A stretch of DNA of 26,851 nucleotides from a virus. A program made the position numbers and the translations under genes. The stretch lies in the IMG/VR virus record IMGVR_UViG_3300043395_000829, positions 1 through 26,851 of that record. The stretch is one strand, 5' to 3'. Positions 1-5,168 of this stretch are shown piece by piece. Position 1 is the stretch's first letter. Each line of letters opens with the position of its first letter. The notes under the pieces were generated by a model, which worked only from the letters and a program-made list of their open reading frames with translations, had not been told where the DNA came from and did not search any database.

Positions 1-115
1 TGCCGATATGAACGCACATCATCCCGATGAGCGCAATCGCAATCACACATGCAGCTGCAATAAGCTCATCTTTATAGAAGTAGGTATTTCCTACGTGTAC
101 GATATTCTTTCTCAT
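1..115 (-). CDS. Small membrane peptide, partial at the window edge
   Basis: The reading frame starts with ATG at 113-115 on the minus strand and runs off the left edge of the window after 38 codons. The start overlaps the stop of the upstream gene as TAATG, so translation is probably coupled to it. The visible part has a short polar N-terminus (MRKNIVHVGNTYFYKDE) followed by a hydrophobic stretch, LIAAACVIAIALIGMMCV, that looks like one membrane-spanning helix. The product is therefore probably a small inner-membrane protein of the left-hand operon. No family is recognised and the C-terminus is not in the window. Confidence 0.55.
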   Translation of the reverse strand, partial: MRKNIVHVGNTYFYKDELIAAACVIAIALIGMMCVHIG

Positions 116-336
116 TACTTTGCTCCGATTTGCATGATGGTTGGTACTGCATCACCACCGTTAGGCAGTGAGCGAGCAGCGTCTGCGAGCTTCTCTCGCA
201 ACTGTGACTGGCTTACGATATAAACCTTCTGCTTGTTCAAACCGTTGGAATTCTCGACTGAGATCCACGTGTTTCCGTGCTCACCCGGCCACCACTTAGC
301 AAAGAGGCCATTGGCCTTGATCCATCCTTCAAACAT
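115..336 (-). CDS. Hypothetical protein, 73 residues
   Basis: The start is ATG preceded at good spacing by GAGGAGA, the strongest kind of ribosome binding site seen here. The product is a soluble small protein with an aromatic N-terminal half (GWIKANGLFAKWWPGEHG) and a helical C-terminal half (QSQLREKLADAARSLPNGG). I recognise no family. It lies downstream of a composite leader consisting of a tRNA-like minihelix (372-412) and a CCCC-AATA-GGGG hairpin (357-368). It is translationally coupled by TAATG to the membrane peptide that follows. The GC content is visibly higher than in the rightward genes. Confidence 0.65.
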   Translation of the reverse strand: MFEGWIKANGLFAKWWPGEHGNTWISVENSNGLNKQKVYIVSQSQLREKLADAARSLPNGGDAVPTIMQIGAK

Positions 337-371
337 ATCTCTCTCTCCTCAAACAACCCCTATTGGGGAAA

Positions 372-412
372 GGTAGTAGGGGAATCGAACCCCTACTAGG
401 CACCAGCCTACC
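372..412 (-). promoter_or_regulatory. tRNA-like minihelix 1 (acceptor/T-arm mimic) in mRNA leader
   Basis: Read on the minus strand, GTAGGGG and CCCCTAC form a 7-bp stem closing a TTCGATT loop, which is the canonical T-loop sequence of tRNA. The flanks GGTA and TACC pair outside it, giving about 11-12 stacked base pairs, the length of the tRNA acceptor plus T stem. The D and anticodon arms are replaced by a 12-nt linker. No CCA is encoded. It overlaps the stop codon of the upstream gene (complement 408-410). It is followed by a CCCC-AATA-GGGG hairpin (357-368) and the GAGGAG ribosome binding site of the next gene. Function is inferred; it could be an RNase P or RNase Z substrate, or a tRNA remnant. 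Confidence 0.6.
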
Positions 413-656
413 GTTTAAATCGTGCGACAGTGATCGGGTCATCTTCCCGATCAAATAGTGCAGAGCGACAGAGCTTGATGTCGTACTCGTCAGTGCTTGA
501 CCATGCTAGGCCAGCACCCTTGTACACACTGATCTTGTTGCGATCAGCGATAACCATGAGTCCGGAGTAAGCGAACTTACCCGGCTCTGTTGTTACCGTG
601 TTGTCAGCCGTAAGTTTGCCAGACTTTATGGCCGAAACGATATTCTTAATCTTCAT
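408..656 (-). CDS. Hypothetical protein, 82 residues
   Basis: The ATG start overlaps the stop of the upstream gene (TAATG), so it is probably translated by reinitiation. The protein begins with a lysine-rich helix (MKIKNIVSAIKSGKLTADN) and continues with short strands (FAYSGLMVIADRNKISVYKG), ending in a basic tail (VARFKR). No catalytic motif or known family is recognised. Its stop codon lies inside the tRNA-like element that follows, so folding of that RNA and termination of translation would compete with each other. Confidence 0.62.
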   Translation of the reverse strand: MKIKNIVSAIKSGKLTADNTVTTEPGKFAYSGLMVIADRNKISVYKGAGLAWSSTDEYDIKLCRSALFDREDDPITVARFKR

Positions 657-982
657 TACTTCTCCTCAATATTGATAGTCCATCCAAGATGAATGGCTAA
701 CGCCCTGTCTACAAACACTGTGACCCATCGGCCCTTACGGTCAAGGCCTACCGCTATTGCTTGCCATTCGGCTTCCTCGTTGTAGATGAGGTTGATAGGC
801 GATGTGCAATACAGCACTGATGGGATGTTGCGCCATGTCACTGGCACATTACGACGAGTGTCGATTTGCAAGGCACGATGATTCATCTTAATCATTGCCT
901 TTTTGTCGGTTTCGCAAACATGTTGCGGAGGGATATTAATCCCTTGTGCAACATTTGCAAAGTATGTTTCCGCTGGTGTCAT
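656..982 (-). CDS. Hypothetical protein, 108 residues
   Basis: The start is ATG with GAGGAG a few bases upstream. The protein has no recognisable family. It contains a predicted beta-rich middle (NVPVTWRNIPSVLYCTSPINLIYNEE) and a C-terminal part, WQAIAVGLDRKGRWVTVFVDRALAIHLGW, that looks like alternating strands and a helix. The gene follows the second tRNA-like leader (1014-1053) and its CCC-AATA-GGG hairpin, and couples by TAATG to the next gene. Small genes of this kind in a separate leftward operon are often early host-takeover genes, but nothing in this sequence proves that. Confidence 0.65.
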   Translation of the reverse strand: MTPAETYFANVAQGINIPPQHVCETDKKAMIKMNHRALQIDTRRNVPVTWRNIPSVLYCTSPINLIYNEEAEWQAIAVGLDRKGRWVTVFVDRALAIHLGWTINIEEK

Positions 983-1013
983 TCTTTCTCCTCAAACGTT
1001 CCCTATTGGGAAA

Positions 1014-1053
1014 AGGCAGCTAAGGAATCGAACCTTAGTAAACCAGTCTGCCT
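1014..1053 (-). promoter_or_regulatory. tRNA-like minihelix 2 in mRNA leader
   Basis: On the minus strand AGGCAG pairs with CTGCCT (6 bp, acceptor-like), and inside it CTAAGG pairs with CCTTAG (6 bp) around the T-loop sequence TTCGATT. A 9-nt linker replaces the D and anticodon arms. Together the stems give exactly 12 bp, the acceptor-plus-T-stem length of a tRNA. Every stem base differs from or is compensated relative to element 1, while the loop is identical, which argues for selected RNA structure. It is followed by a CCC-AATA-GGG hairpin (1001-1010) and the sequence GTTTGAGGAGA, also shared with element 1. Confidence 0.65.
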
Positions 1054-1059
1054 AGATAG

Positions 1060-1085
1060 TGGTGCATTTTGCCGGAGATGCACCA
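1060..1085 (-). other. Strong hairpin upstream of tRNA-like element 2
   Basis: TGGTGCAT and ATGCACCA form a perfect 8-bp stem with a 10-nt loop on the minus strand, between the stop of the 1114-1473 gene and the tRNA-like minihelix. There is no U-tract, so it is unlikely to be a classical terminator. Its place fits a 3'-end stabiliser for the upstream mRNA if the transcript is cut at the minihelix. Confidence 0.6.
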
Positions 1086-1113
1086 AACTCCCAGATTGTC
1101 AATCGATGAGTTC

Positions 1114-1473
1114 TTAGAACTCGTATTTGGACGATGCGCTTGCATTGCGGTTGAAGTCCGCAATACGCTGAGCAACCGTGTCAAGTTGCTTGCGCTCCTT
1201 GACTGCCATGTATTCGCCGGTGCCAAACTTCTCCAACTCAGCAAGTGCCCAGTCGAGCATTTCGAGTTGGTCTGGGTTAGCGAACAGCTCAATTGAACCG
1301 TCAGCGACCTTCTGCTCAATAAGAGCATTGGCGCGCTTCACGTCGAACAGCTTCTGGCTTTGAAGGGCCTTTGCAGCCGTGTAGATGAGACCATTGACGG
1401 TCCCAGCCTTCACGACTTCACGGCGTAAGACGACGCGGTCAACCGACGCTGCCAACAATGTTTCGATAGTCAC
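1114..1473 (-). CDS. Hypothetical protein, 119 residues; first gene of the leftward operon
   Basis: The start is GTG at complement 1471-1473, chosen because TAGGAG lies about seven bases upstream. The product is predicted to be almost entirely helical and charged (for example ALQSQKLFDVKRANALIEQK and LEMLDWALAELEKFG), with no membrane segment and no recognised domain. As the first gene after the divergent control region it should be the best expressed of the operon. Its leader holds a chain of overlapping hairpins (1492-1541) and the third tRNA-like structure, so expression may be controlled at the RNA level. Codons are richer in G and C than in the rightward genes. Confidence 0.68.
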   Translation of the reverse strand: MTIETLLAASVDRVVLRREVVKAGTVNGLIYTAAKALQSQKLFDVKRANALIEQKVADGSIELFANPDQLEMLDWALAELEKFGTGEYMAVKERKQLDTVAQRIADFNRNASASSKYEF

Positions 1474-1491
1474 TTTAGACTCCTACATAAT

Positions 1492-1541
1492 GCCTGTGTG
1501 TATAGGGACAGGCTCCCCGTGTCCCTGCTTGCTAGGCAGGG
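1492..1541 (-). promoter_or_regulatory. Chain of mutually exclusive hairpins in 5' leader
   Basis: On the minus strand three 6-bp stems can form just before the ribosome binding site of the 1114-1473 gene. They are CCCTGC/GCAGGG (1523-1528 with 1536-1541), GGGACA/TGTCCC (1505-1510 with 1520-1525) and GCCTGT/ACAGGC (1492-1497 with 1508-1513). The first and second share the bases at 1523-1525, the second and third share 1508-1510, so neighbouring stems cannot form fully together. This is the layout of an attenuator or switch. The first stem also competes with the outer helix of the tRNA-like element at 1539-1613. Ligand or trigger unknown. Confidence 0.45.
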
Positions 1542-1613
1542 TATGCCCTTCACATGGACTCGAACCATGACACCGCAGGTCAACAGACATTGGTGGTACC
1601 TACAAGGACACCC
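1539..1613 (-). promoter_or_regulatory. tRNA-like structure 3, tRNA-sized
   Basis: On the minus strand the T-arm CATGG-TTCGAGT-CCATG (1553-1569) is enclosed by an outer helix of GGGTGTCCTT with AAGGGCATACCC. This gives 10 pairs, two of them G-U, with one bulged C. Between the 5' outer strand and the T-arm are 34 nt that can form a small arm (CACC with GGTG). The total length of 75 nt is that of a tRNA, but no normal D-arm or 7-nt anticodon loop can be drawn and no CCA is encoded. It is either a decayed tRNA gene or a functional mimic like the two shorter elements nearby. Confidence 0.45.
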
Positions 1614-1640
1614 AAGCATGGCGCAGAATGCACCGCTTGG
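1612..1640 (-). other. Long bulged hairpin before tRNA-like element 3
   Basis: On the minus strand CCAAGC pairs with GCTTGG, and inside it GGTGCA pairs with TGCGCC (one G-U) around a 3-nt loop, with a 2-nt bulge. This 12-bp structure sits directly upstream of the third tRNA-like element, the same order (hairpin, tRNA-like, hairpin, ribosome binding site) as around element 2. Function unknown. Confidence 0.5.
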
Positions 1641-1976
1641 AATAGGAGATTGACTATCTAGGATAGAAACTTGGCTGTCAGGCACAGACCATCGACAAGG
1701 TGTATTCACAAACTGTGTTCAGGATTATCCGACTCGCTCGGTTCACGGACTAGAATGTCCGCGCGCAGTTCAGGATGATACAGCGTGGCTGACAGCCAAA
1801 GGACATGGTAGACATCGCCTAACCATGCCTAATAATACTGAGGGGACCTTATACGACCCGTCGCCCACCTACCCACCCCCCGGTTCCCTAGCCAACCCCA
1901 CCCGGCAAGCCCCTGCCCCCCTCCTATCCGACCCGTTGGGGCCACCACTACCCATAAACTCTTTCTTCCAAATAAC

Positions 1977-2017
1977 TTCTCCCGACACAGAAACTCTTCT
2001 CCCGACGTTTTCTCCCG
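1977..2017 (+). repeat. Three direct repeats TTCTCCCG upstream of promoter
   Basis: TTCTCCCG occurs at 1977-1984, 1997-2004 and 2010-2017, ending seven bases before the -35 box of the promoter at 2024-2052. A related TTTCTCCC lies in the loop and right edge of the hairpin at 2090-2134. Start-to-start spacing is 20 and 13 bases. The position suits an activator or repressor site, or origin iterons; which one cannot be told. Confidence 0.5.
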
Positions 2018-2023
2018 CTCGTC

Positions 2024-2052
2024 TTGACATATAGAATTACTTACGGTAGTAT
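2024..2052 (+). promoter_or_regulatory. Near-consensus sigma70-type promoter, rightward
   Basis: TTGACA (2024-2029) is followed after 17 bases by TAGTAT (2047-2052), which is consensus spacing and five of six -10 bases. The -10 is embedded in TACTTACGGTAGTAT, a variant of the motif found exactly at 5154-5168 and 7091-7105. Transcription should begin near 2059 and give a leader of about 115 nt containing the large hairpin before the gene at 2176. Confidence 0.75.
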
Positions 2053-2089
2053 TTAGTACCTGCCATACATGCAAACGTTCTGCAGGTGT

Positions 2090-2134
2090 AATGCCGCCGT
2101 AAGGTCCTTTCTCTTTCTCCCTTACGGTGGCATT
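2090..2134 (+). promoter_or_regulatory. 15-bp leader hairpin with pyrimidine loop
   Basis: AATGCCGCCGTAAGG and CCTTACGGTGGCATT pair over 15 bp with a single G-U. The 15-nt loop TCCTTTCTCTTTCTC is all pyrimidine. No U-tract follows, so it is not a normal terminator. It lies in the predicted leader of the 2176 gene. The CTTACGGT in its right arm repeats the core of the promoter motif, so the DNA form could be an operator; the RNA form could protect the 5' end or bind purine-rich ribosome binding sites. Function is inferred. Confidence 0.65.
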
Positions 2135-2175
2135 GCCATGTCATAACCGTGTACACTCTTGCAGAGGTAACTGAC

Positions 2176-2586
2176 ATGCCACAAGACCCACGACTTAAAC
2201 ACGGCCAACCGATCAACCCTAAAGACCCAGATAGTCCTCGTAATATAAACATTATTGAAGGCACAAAGAACGACAAGACAATTTCTGGTCGTGGTGGTTA
2301 TCCAATTCGCCCACGTAACTATGATGATCCTATGGACCTAGCTAGTTGGTACCTAATGGGTGACGGTGTTAATGACTTTTGGGAGCGAGAAGAACTTGCT
2401 AATGCAAAAGTTATTGGCGAGTACAAGAAGAAACAGAAAGAAGAACAGCGCCGAAAGATGCTCAGTAACGAGAGAGATTACGACGGCAGGACAGCTGAAT
2501 TTGGCAAAACAGCTTTAGGTGGTACGCAGAGCAATAGTGTCAAGAAAGACGATAGATATCGTCGCGGTATGAACATCAAGAAGTAA
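2176..2586 (+). CDS. Hydrophilic hypothetical protein, 136 residues
   Basis: I chose ATG 2176 because GAGGT lies eight bases upstream; an in-frame GTG at 2149 lacks such a site. The protein is very hydrophilic, with a proline-rich N-terminus (PRLKHGQPINPKDPDSP), a Lys/Glu-rich helix in the middle (IGEYKKKQKEEQRRKML) and a basic end, RRGMNIKK. That ending weakly resembles the LLGIKK-type tail of neighbouring genes. It is the first gene of the rightward operon, downstream of the promoter at 2024. No family is recognised. A virion-packaged or host-takeover role is possible, without direct evidence. Confidence 0.72.
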   Translation: MPQDPRLKHGQPINPKDPDSPRNINIIEGTKNDKTISGRGGYPIRPRNYDDPMDLASWYLMGDGVNDFWEREELANAKVIGEYKKKQKEEQRRKMLSNERDYDGRTAEFGKTALGGTQSNSVKKDDRYRRGMNIKK

Positions 2587-2590
2587 TGCC

Positions 2591-3244
2591 ATGCCACAAA
2601 CAGTAAAGAACGCAAAAAAAGTACTACTTAGTACAGACAACGCAGCTAAGACAGCAAGTGCTGGATCAAGTGCACAGGGCATGGTCAACATTAATAAGTT
2701 TGGCAATCAGTCAAAACCACGTACTGGTGTTGACCCAAAGGTAAGTGATCGCTGGCAGCGCGAAAACATGTTACGTGAGCTGGACAAACTTGATGCGGAC
2801 ATGAAAGCGCGACGTGCGCAACATGACGCAGAGATGAAAAAGTACGAACATTTACATGACCCAAAAAAGTTAGCACAAAAGAACTGGGAAGACACATCTG
2901 CTAGTCGGAAACAGTTCTATGATGCTGATCGTGCACTAGAAACTGAGATTGCTAAGAACGAGGGTAGGAAGCCAAAACTAAGCCGTGCTACATCTCTAAA
3001 AACTGTGCAAGGTCGTGCTACACGTAATAGCATTGTAGAGCCAGTAGTTAATGCTGCATCAGCCGCTGCTACTGGTGCTACTAGTGGTGCATTAGCAAGT
3101 GGGCCAGTTAAGGGCCTTGGTACATTAGGGGCAATTATTGCATCTCAAAAAGGAGCTGGTATGTCACCTAGAGATGAGAACAATGCTGTTGCTAAATGGA
3201 ATAAAGAAACTAATTACGGACGATTACTCGGCATTAAGAAGTGA
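2591..3244 (+). CDS. Hypothetical protein with coiled coil and C-terminal LLGIKK tail, 217 residues
   Basis: The start is ATG five bases after the previous stop. Residues about 50-125 are highly charged and helical (RENMLRELDKLDADMKARRA), probably a coiled coil. Residues about 150-190 are rich in Ala, Gly, Ser and Thr (AASAAATGATSGALASG), a flexible or weakly membrane-active stretch. The protein ends in YGRLLGIKK, nearly the same as the ends of the proteins at 3389, 8066 and of the predicted scaffold at 18243. The tail suggests a shared binding partner, perhaps the capsid. No known family is recognised. The mixture of a coiled coil and an Ala/Gly stretch would suit an internal virion protein. 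Confidence 0.72.
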   Translation: MPQTVKNAKKVLLSTDNAAKTASAGSSAQGMVNINKFGNQSKPRTGVDPKVSDRWQRENMLRELDKLDADMKARRAQHDAEMKKYEHLHDPKKLAQKNWEDTSASRKQFYDADRALETEIAKNEGRKPKLSRATSLKTVQGRATRNSIVEPVVNAASAAATGATSGALASGPVKGLGTLGAIIASQKGAGMSPRDENNAVAKWNKETNYGRLLGIKK

Positions 3245-3250
3245 TATAGT

Positions 3251-3360
3251 ATTGCTGCCACCGAAAGGTGAGCTGTGTATAGAAAGACAGAAAACTCCTC
3301 CTGTCCCGTCATACAAACTCTGCAAATAAAAAGACCAGTCAATAACACTGGTCTTTTTTT
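3251..3360 (+). ncRNA. Candidate small RNA ending in a terminator
   Basis: After the stop at 3244 there is no gene until 3389. A possible -10 box, TATAGT (3245-3250), is followed by CACC-GAAA-GGTG, a GNRA-type tetraloop hairpin (about 3258-3269). Next comes GACAG/CTGTC enclosing a loop with CTCCTC, complementary to a ribosome binding site, and then a perfect intrinsic terminator. The order of two folded elements plus a terminator is that of a bacterial small RNA. It could instead be only the 3' end of the preceding mRNA. No -35 box is clear. Confidence 0.35.
3328..3360 (+). terminator. Rho-independent terminator
   Basis: AAAAAGACCAGT (3328-3339) pairs perfectly with ACTGGTCTTTTT (3347-3358) around the 7-nt loop CAATAAC, and the right arm runs into a T-tract. 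It closes the 2176-3244 transcription unit. A new start follows quickly: TATACT at 3363-3368 could be a -10 box for the 3389 gene. Confidence 0.9.
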
Positions 3361-3388
3361 GTTATACTAAGGCAGGAGTTATCAAGCA

Positions 3389-3796
3389 ATGCCTAAAGAT
3401 AGACCACTAACAAAGCGTGAGCAAAACCTAATTAATTACCATCGATCAATGCTGAAGTCTGGAAAATACTTGACTAACGACGATGGATCGATTACTACAT
3501 TTAGAGGTCAACGATTTGATACGCCAGATGGAGATACATCAAATGAAAAATATCCTTACGCACGTGTGGGACTAGCACCAACATATGTGAATGGTCAAGT
3601 GCTAGATACTCGTACACCTAAAGGTCAGCAACTGTTTAACAAAAACTTGTCTCGTATTGAATACCCAACATATAAAACAGATGTTGAAGGTGATATGGCT
3701 GAAGAAAGACTTCATGGAATCATGGAGGATGACATTAAACGATTTGAACAGGCTCGTCGTCCAAAAATGAGTAAGTTGATGGGGATAAAAAAATAA
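3389..3796 (+). CDS. Hypothetical protein with C-terminal LMGIKK tail, 135 residues
   Basis: ATG with AGGAG ten bases upstream. The N-terminus is basic and helical (LTKREQNLINYHRSMLKSGK) and the middle is rich in Gly, Asp and Tyr without a recognised motif. A C-terminal helix (AEERLHGIMEDDIKRFEQA) leads into PKMSKLMGIKK. That ending matches MSKMLGIKKK of the protein at 8066 and SRMLGIR of the predicted scaffold, while the codons used differ, pointing to selection on the protein. It is the first gene after a strong terminator and is coupled by TAATG to the nuclease gene. Confidence 0.72.
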   Translation: MPKDRPLTKREQNLINYHRSMLKSGKYLTNDDGSITTFRGQRFDTPDGDTSNEKYPYARVGLAPTYVNGQVLDTRTPKGQQLFNKNLSRIEYPTYKTDVEGDMAEERLHGIMEDDIKRFEQARRPKMSKLMGIKK

Positions 3797-4185
3797 TGTA
3801 CGAATACGGAATTAGGTATAAGAGGTTGATTGATGGCGATACCTTTGTTTGTGATATTGATCTCGGCTTTGGTATTTGGCTTGTGGATCAGCACTGTCGT
3901 CTCTTTGGCGTGGATACACCAGAAAAGAACACTGCCGAGGGTAAGGCAGCTGCGGAAACAGCAAAGGAATGGTTTACGTCACGACAAAATACATCAGAAC
4001 GATTTAGCATTGAAGTATTACAAAAAGCAGATAAATACGGACGACGACTTGTACACGTAAAAACAGATAAATCACCCACCACGCTTAATGTAGAGATTGC
4101 AAAATCACTAGGCACATACGAATACTTTGGCGGTACTAAACGCAAAGCAATTAAGGCGGTAGGAATTGTTACTGATGCAAGTTGA
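3796..4185 (+). CDS. Staphylococcal-nuclease-like (SNase/thermonuclease) protein, 129 residues
   Basis: The protein has the SNase-family motifs in order: DGDT (13-16), CRLFGVDTPE (34-43) and DKYGRRL (79-85). By analogy with staphylococcal nuclease, Arg35 and Glu43 with Arg83 are the catalytic residues and the Asp residues 20/22 and 40 bind calcium. All are present, so an active sugar-nonspecific phosphodiesterase is likely. No signal peptide is seen, so it should act in the cytoplasm, for instance on host DNA or for nucleotide recycling. At 129 residues it is slightly shorter than the usual domain and ends soon after a short helix. Its start overlaps the previous stop (TAATG). Confidence 0.88.
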   Translation: MYEYGIRYKRLIDGDTFVCDIDLGFGIWLVDQHCRLFGVDTPEKNTAEGKAAAETAKEWFTSRQNTSERFSIEVLQKADKYGRRLVHVKTDKSPTTLNVEIAKSLGTYEYFGGTKRKAIKAVGIVTDAS

Positions 4186-4432
4186 ATCAGTCCTCGTAGG
4201 AGTAATTGCTGCCTCTCTAGTAATGTTCCTATGGAATAAAGCTTGTGATTACAGAGATTACATATCATTTCGTGACTGGTGTGACGAAAACGATGTAACT
4301 AGAGCTGATATTGATAACAAATCAATACGTCACTTCTACACAATGTGGCGCTTATCGCAAATAGAAGGTGTCGAGATAGTACGACATGGAGTAAAAGAAG
4401 ATGGCGACAGCAGAGAAGACAAACCCAAGTAA
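4175..4432 (+). CDS. Single-span membrane protein, 85 residues
   Basis: ATG 4175 is preferred over an upstream in-frame TTG because TAGGA lies ten bases before it. The start overlaps the end of the nuclease gene. Residues 4-20 (ESVLVGVIAASLVMFLW) form one hydrophobic helix, followed by a charged cytoplasmic-looking part (YRDYISFRDWCDENDVTRAD) and a very acidic/basic end. The orientation is probably N-out/C-in. No family is recognised. It overlaps the next gene by 32 bases, so the two are surely co-translated. Confidence 0.7.
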   Translation: MQVESVLVGVIAASLVMFLWNKACDYRDYISFRDWCDENDVTRADIDNKSIRHFYTMWRLSQIEGVEIVRHGVKEDGDSREDKPK

Positions 4433-4787
4433 GTGGAAAGCGATTGTATCCAAGGTCAAAGCTGGCACTAAAGGCGGAGATCCGGGCGAATGGTCGGCCC
4501 GTAAGGCGCAATTAGCAACACAAGAGTACAAGAAGTCAGGCGGTGGGTATAAAGGCCCTAAATCAAGCGATAATAGCCTTGCTAAGTGGACAGATCAGAA
4601 GTGGCGTACAAGCGATGGCACACCTAGTAAAGGAACAAAACGCTATCTACCAGATAAGGCATGGGGTTCACTCTCTGCTGGTGAAAAAGCAGCTACAAAT
4701 CGAGCTAAAGCAGCAGGTAATAAGGCTGGTAAACAGTTCGTAGCACAGCCAAAATCTATTGCAAAGAAAACATCAAGGTACAGATAA
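4401..4787 (+). CDS. DUF5872-like basic protein, 128 residues
   Basis: The N-terminal block, WKAIVSKVKAGTKGGDPGEW followed by SARKAQLA, then YKKSGGGYKGPKSSDNSLAKW, and a C-terminal block (KGTKRYLPDKAWGSLSAGEK, then RAKAAGNKAGKQFV) match what I remember of the DUF5872 family found in phages and large viruses; this is recalled, not searched. The protein is strongly basic with repeated Gly/Lys patches and a final KKTSRYR, suggesting binding to nucleic acid. No catalytic residues are known for the family. It overlaps the membrane-protein gene before it and shares TAATG with the HNH gene after it. Confidence 0.78.
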   Translation: MATAEKTNPSKWKAIVSKVKAGTKGGDPGEWSARKAQLATQEYKKSGGGYKGPKSSDNSLAKWTDQKWRTSDGTPSKGTKRYLPDKAWGSLSAGEKAATNRAKAAGNKAGKQFVAQPKSIAKKTSRYR

Positions 4788-5044
4788 TGCCATACGTTAA
4801 CAAGGCTAGGCCATATAAAAAGGAATACGAGCAACAGAAAGCTCGTGGCGAACATCCACTACGTATGGAACGACAAAAAGCTCGACGAGCCATGGATGCT
4901 AAAGGCATTGACCGCACAGGAAAAGATATTGACCATAAAAAGCCACTATCTAAAGGTGGAACTAACTCAATGCGTAACCTAATACTTAAAAGCCCTTCTG
5001 CTAATAGATCATTCAAGCGGAATAGTGACCACACAGTCAAATAA
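4787..5044 (+). CDS. Small HNH-type nuclease, 85 residues
   Basis: The core DIDHKKPLSKGGTNSMRNL (47-65) followed by SPSANRSF (69-76) is a compact HNH motif, with His50, Asn64 and Asn73 as likely metal or catalytic residues (an H-N-N variant). The N-terminal 45 residues are basic and helical (KEYEQQKARGEHPLRMERQK). No zinc-binding cysteines are present. It is a free-standing protein, not inserted into another gene, so a role in host DNA degradation or phage DNA processing is more likely than homing, though homing is possible. It is the last gene before a strong terminator. Confidence 0.8.
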   Translation: MPYVNKARPYKKEYEQQKARGEHPLRMERQKARRAMDAKGIDRTGKDIDHKKPLSKGGTNSMRNLILKSPSANRSFKRNSDHTVK

Positions 5045-5070
5045 AAAAGCCCCTCTGTGAAGGGGCTTTT
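5045..5070 (+). terminator. Rho-independent terminator
   Basis: GCCCCT (5049-5054) pairs with AGGGGC (5061-5066) around a 6-nt loop, extended by AAAA pairing with TTTT. A-tract before and T-tract after make it usable in both directions. It ends the nuclease/HNH unit right after its last stop codon. Confidence 0.9.
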
Positions 5071-5153
5071 ACTTCGCTCGACTCAAAATATCTCAAGGCA
5101 TGATGGGCGGACTTTTAAGTTTTCATCGCGTTGTGCATCTATGTTACCACATA

Positions 5154-5168
5154 TACCTACGGTATAAT
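5154..5168 (+). promoter_or_regulatory. Promoter motif TACCTACGGTATAAT, copy 1
   Basis: A perfect -10 box TATAAT (5163-5168) lies eight bases before the tRNA-Leu gene. The 15 bases TACCTACGGTATAAT recur exactly at 7091-7105 before ssb. No good -35 box is seen at 17 bases, so the conserved upstream TACCTACGG may replace it, as an extended -10 or a site for a phage factor. It should drive tRNA-Leu and thyX together. Confidence 0.65.

Larger units (their letters stand above)
1474..2175. other. Divergent intergenic control region, no gene seen
   Basis: This 0.7 kb stretch separates the leftward operon from the rightward genes. I see no convincing gene. It contains the leader hairpins and tRNA-like element described separately. 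It also has a bulged 12-bp hairpin (1612-1640), the short palindrome GGCTGACAGCC near 1788, a repeat of GTTCAGGAT near 1717 and 1768, and a C-rich block near 1855-1955 whose complement has runs of G. Right of that are three TTCTCCCG repeats, a promoter and a 15-bp hairpin. A region like this could also hold a replication origin; that is inference. Confidence 0.6.

Noticed and set aside
372-1053. Complete tRNA genes on the minus strand at the T-arm-like sequences
   Set aside because: Only acceptor-like and T-arm helices can be drawn at 372-412 and 1014-1053; D-arm, anticodon arm and CCA are missing, and 9-12 nt are too short to hold them.
1825-2034. Plus-strand open frame of 69 codons in the C-rich block
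   Set aside because: Proline-rich low-complexity translation caused by runs of C, no ribosome binding site, and it ends inside the promoter at 2024-2052. Judged noncoding.
2149-2175. GTG start at 2149 for the first rightward gene
   Set aside because: It lacks a ribosome binding site; ATG 2176 has GAGGT at good distance and gives a typical N-terminus.
1474-2175. CRISPR-like array in the repeat-rich intergenic region
   Set aside because: Repeats are short (8-9 bases), few and irregularly spaced; no repeat-spacer unit can be drawn.
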